Positions 61,151 to 64,000 of a stretch of DNA of 64,000 bases are shown one piece after another. The notes below the pieces were generated by a model, which saw only the letters and a program-made list of their open reading frames with translations, had not been told where the DNA came from and ran no database searches. The translations under genes were made by a program, and so were the position numbers. Source of the DNA: Shewanella sp. KX20019 (GTDB lineage: Bacteria; Pseudomonadota; Gammaproteobacteria; Enterobacterales; Shewanellaceae); the NCBI RefSeq assembly GCF_016757755.1, contig NZ_CP068437.1, forward strand, positions 2,790,001 through 2,854,000, in the 5' to 3' direction. The first letter of the stretch is position 1; every line of letters begins with the position of its first letter.

Positions 61151-63973
61151 TTACTGTTGCAGCGAATTTCTGGATGATTTTCCGCCAGCATTTTTAGCGC
61201 GGTACATATGTCTATCTGCTGTTTTTAATAACGTATCAACACTATCACCATCTGCGGGGTACAACGCGATGCCCATACTGGCAGAAGCTGATAATGACAG
61301 TTCATCAATAACAAAGGGGCTCGACAAACGCTGTAGCAGCAGTTCTGCTACCTCATCAACTGCTGATATCGAATCGACTTGATTAAGAATGACGATGAAC
61401 TCATCTCCCCCTAATCGACCTACTGTATCTGAACGCCTAACTGCACCGGTTAATGCTTCGCTAACAGCAATAAGGTAATCGTCACCAACATGATGACCGA
61501 ACTCATCATTAATGGCTTTAAAACCATCAAGATCAACAAAAATAACTGCAAACTGTGACATTTCTCGACTATGGGTCAATATAGCCTGCTCCAGTCGTTC
61601 CTCTATCATCGAGCGATTAGGCAACTTGGTTAAGCTGTCATGCTTAGCAAACTGGGCCATTTTATTTTCAGCCTCAATTCTTAACGCCACTTCTCTACGT
61701 AAACGCCTATTTGCCAACAGGGCCATAATTATCAGTACAGCCAGTACACAAAAAACGATTATACTTAACCGCAATCTGTTTTCAAAATCCTCGCGACCAA
61801 ACTCTATCGTTTGTGATACCCATTTTTGATGGATTTTTTGCTGCTGAGAGCGATCAATATTGGCAATAACGCTATTAATATAGGGTAACAAAAGCTGTTT
61901 GCTCTTATTGACACCGATATGGCTTCGCTGCTCAGCAAAGTCGACCAACATAGACATTTTTAGCTGAGAAAATTGCCCCTTTTTCAGACCAGCACTTAGA
62001 TTGACCACTTTATCGATAAAAACATCAGCCCGACCTTCATCAACAGCATTAAGGCCTGCACGGCTATCTGGCACCAATACCAACTTCAATGTTGGATACT
62101 CACGTATTAGATTGGTAATAATATGATACCCCTCCACTACAGCAAGCCGTAGCCCCTTAAGCTCCGTTAAACTAAATACATTCACGCTATCTAACGAGGT
62201 AACAAGCCCCCATGGTGCAGGCCAATAGGACCTTGAAAAGGCCAATTGTTGTTGACGCTGCTCGGTGGGTGCAATACTACCAGACATATCGATATCACCA
62301 CGAAGGAGTGCATCAAGCAACGCTTGCCAATCACTGAATTCGACGTAATTCAGTTTCAGCCCTAGCTCTTGCGAAATAATCTTGAATATCTCACTATTAA
62401 TCCCGGCGTAATTGCCGTCATCGCTTAAATATTCCATCGGGGCCCAATTATTCACAAACCCCACTTTTATATCTCCCATTCCCTTTATCATCGCACGTTG
62501 CTTTGCGTTCAGCAGGATGAGGTCTTTAGTCGCCGAATAAATTCTATCATCAGGATTTAGAATCCACTTTGTTTCTATCGCGGCGAGTTCCGCCGACGTC
62601 ATCGCATTGAATCCCGCAGCAATACGTTCAGAGAAATCTATATCACTACTTCGATTTAATGCATATAGATCCGTTTTAAAATGAAGTGGTTTAAACAGGT
62701 GAAAGTCTTGCCATCGGCCTTCTAATAATAAATAGTGTTGCGTCCATGCCGCTGCCGCAATAAACCCATCCACTCTGCCAGATTCTGTGGCCGCTATCAT
62801 CTCTTGTACATTGGCAACATAGTAGAAATCTGAATCAGGTAAAGCTTCAATTAATTCGGCTAGATAAGGCGATGTCGGTGCCACGGCAAATACTTTACCC
62901 TTAAGTTCATCTACCGTTTTAAAAGGTGTTTTATAGGAAAACAGTCTACTGCTAACTTGATAGATTAGGTGTGCTCGATTGAGTCCTGACTTCATAGATT
63001 CACTTTCGGGGTAACCTAGCTGCACATCAGCGACACCTCTCTCGACATTCACAATAGCTTGTTTCATGTCTCCAGCAATAAAGCGGATCGGTAAGCCGGT
63101 TTTATCCGACCATAACTTCCAAATATCAACCAGTAACCCATGTGGCAAACCGTTCGGCCCCATATCGGCATAGGGCTCGACACCAGTCTGCATCGCAATA
63201 ACGACTTCGTTTTGGCTACTTTGTATACCTAACCACTCTCTTTCAATTCTATTACGTTCAGCCTGCTCTACTAAGCTGAACCCCTGCATTACCAACTTTA
63301 AAAATGACGCATCCCCTTTTTTAACGGCTGGATAGAATGCAAATTTACTGATCGCTATACGGCGGTTAAACGGAAACGACATAACGATTTTTTGGCTAAT
63401 ATTGCTCTCACGCAGATATCCTTCAAGCCCTGCGAAAATAAATATCTCATTTTGAATTACGGCATCGAGTAACTGCCGACGATTATCGTAATAACTAAAA
63501 GTTAGCTTGGGCTGTTTTTCAAGCAACATTTCAATATGGGCAGAGCCTTTAACAACTCCAATTTTATAGGGAATAAGCTTTGCCAAGGTGTTGACATTCA
63601 TCAATGCTTTATTGATATAGAGGTAGCCATTTACCTTTGATATCGATTGTGAAAAATCAAACACATTAAGTCTTTCTGGGGTCCTAGCCATTCCAATGTG
63701 GATATCGGCAATTGACTGCCCCACGCTGTCTAATGATTGCTGCCAATTAGCAGGCTGAAATACGACATCTCGTTGATTAACACGCGACCATTGGCGCCAC
63801 AAATCGACTAAGAGACCATTAGCAACGCCGTTCTCATCGACATATTGGAACGGGTAACTGTCATCGCTCATTGATATCACTAATGGCGGCATGCCATTTT
63901 TGGCCGCAGAAGAGACTGAAGTTGTAAAAAAGACAGACAAAACAGCCAGCAGCAGGTAAGCGTTATATTTCAA
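61151..63973 (-). CDS. Diguanylate cyclase with three periplasmic solute-binding domains
   Basis: This inner-membrane sensor makes c-di-GMP. A signal peptide (YLLLAVLSVFFTTSVSSAA) is followed by three SBP_bac_3-type domains (about 28-250, 252-475 and 500-725), a membrane helix (about 735-757, LSIIVFCVLAVLIIMALLA), a short linker and a GGDEF domain. The motif is an intact GGDEF in GRLGGDEFVIIL, with the inhibitory site RRSD five residues upstream. A stop codon two triplets before the TTG at 63979 rules out a longer protein; I prefer the TTG at 63973, which has AGGGA about 6 nt upstream. Ligands are unknown, perhaps amino acids. Confidence 0.88.
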   Translation of the reverse strand: MKYNAYLLLAVLSVFFTTSVSSAAKNGMPPLVISMSDDSYPFQYVDENGVANGLLVDLWRQWSRVNQRDVVFQPANWQQSLDSVGQSIADIHIGMARTPERLNVFDFSQSISKVNGYLYINKALMNVNTLAKLIPYKIGVVKGSAHIEMLLEKQPKLTFSYYDNRRQLLDAVIQNEIFIFAGLEGYLRESNISQKIVMSFPFNRRIAISKFAFYPAVKKGDASFLKLVMQGFSLVEQAERNRIEREWLGIQSSQNEVVIAMQTGVEPYADMGPNGLPHGLLVDIWKLWSDKTGLPIRFIAGDMKQAIVNVERGVADVQLGYPESESMKSGLNRAHLIYQVSSRLFSYKTPFKTVDELKGKVFAVAPTSPYLAELIEALPDSDFYYVANVQEMIAATESGRVDGFIAAAAWTQHYLLLEGRWQDFHLFKPLHFKTDLYALNRSSDIDFSERIAAGFNAMTSAELAAIETKWILNPDDRIYSATKDLILLNAKQRAMIKGMGDIKVGFVNNWAPMEYLSDDGNYAGINSEIFKIISQELGLKLNYVEFSDWQALLDALLRGDIDMSGSIAPTEQRQQQLAFSRSYWPAPWGLVTSLDSVNVFSLTELKGLRLAVVEGYHIITNLIREYPTLKLVLVPDSRAGLNAVDEGRADVFIDKVVNLSAGLKKGQFSQLKMSMLVDFAEQRSHIGVNKSKQLLLPYINSVIANIDRSQQQKIHQKWVSQTIEFGREDFENRLRLSIIVFCVLAVLIIMALLANRRLRREVALRIEAENKMAQFAKHDSLTKLPNRSMIEERLEQAILTHSREMSQFAVIFVDLDGFKAINDEFGHHVGDDYLIAVSEALTGAVRRSDTVGRLGGDEFIVILNQVDSISAVDEVAELLLQRLSSPFVIDELSLSASASMGIALYPADGDSVDTLLKTADRHMYRAKNAGGKSSRNSLQQ

Positions 63974-64000
63974 TGACAATCCCTATAAAAGGTCAAACAT

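Overview
The window is a contiguous piece of a Shewanella-type gammaproteobacterial chromosome. This is inferred from protein resemblance and gene order: a zwf-pgl-edd-eda operon divergent from hexR-pykA, psrA-fadE, the VC2046/SO_2500-type protein next to tRNA-Tyr genes, rsxABCDGE-nth, a rhombosortase after queC, and ruvCAB-yebC-aspS. No species can be named from the sequence alone. Base composition looks even, with no integrase, transposase, phage or CRISPR locus. Most genes are core housekeeping genes, and the less explained parts are intergenic.

Layout. 67-675 is an orphan gene. 676-1467 is non-coding and carries two long imperfect palindromic repeats. 1468-8588 (minus) is a six-gene MoxR/DUF58/DUF4381/BatA/BatB/BatD operon. 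8859-11558 is a PatZ-type acyl-CoA synthetase/acetyltransferase. 11614-14389 (minus) holds a diguanylate cyclase and an EptA lipid A phosphoethanolamine transferase. 14839-16258 (minus) is a DmeF-type metal efflux pump with a MarR regulator. 16886-17467 is a periplasmic ecotin.

Central carbon block. 17562-22247 (minus) is the oxidative pentose phosphate and Entner-Doudoroff operon, divergent from hexR (22561) and pykA (23600). HexR-like operators lie before zwf, hexR and pykA. 25338-28273 (minus) is psrA-fadE with a PsrA-like operator. Then come an M2 metallopeptidase lipoprotein, a SnoaL-like secreted protein, YchJ, a GAF-PAS-GGDEF-EAL protein, a YfcZ/YiiS-family protein and a VC2046-family protein.

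RNA and middle block. Four identical tRNA-Tyr genes (34968-35488) follow a strong promoter. Next are a PLP-dependent cysteine-synthase-like enzyme, queE and queC (queuosine; tRNA-Tyr and tRNA-Asn are among the Q-modified tRNAs), a rhombosortase and uvrB. A 1.2-kb non-coding stretch follows, then six tRNA-Asn genes (42200-42837). That stretch holds a DnaA-box pair, a perfect HexR-type palindrome beside a TATAAT, and a run of inverted repeats. It is the best candidate here for an undescribed element.

Right block. A degenerate GGDEF/EAL membrane protein precedes rsxABCDGE (electron transport and SoxR reduction) and nth. A 27-residue YnhF-like membrane protein gene is hidden between nth and gloA. 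A TonB-dependent receptor, a 1-kb non-coding gap with a CRP-like site, ruvCAB, yebC, aspS and a diguanylate cyclase with three periplasmic solute-binding domains complete the window. At least four c-di-GMP-related proteins occur, two of them with altered catalytic motifs.
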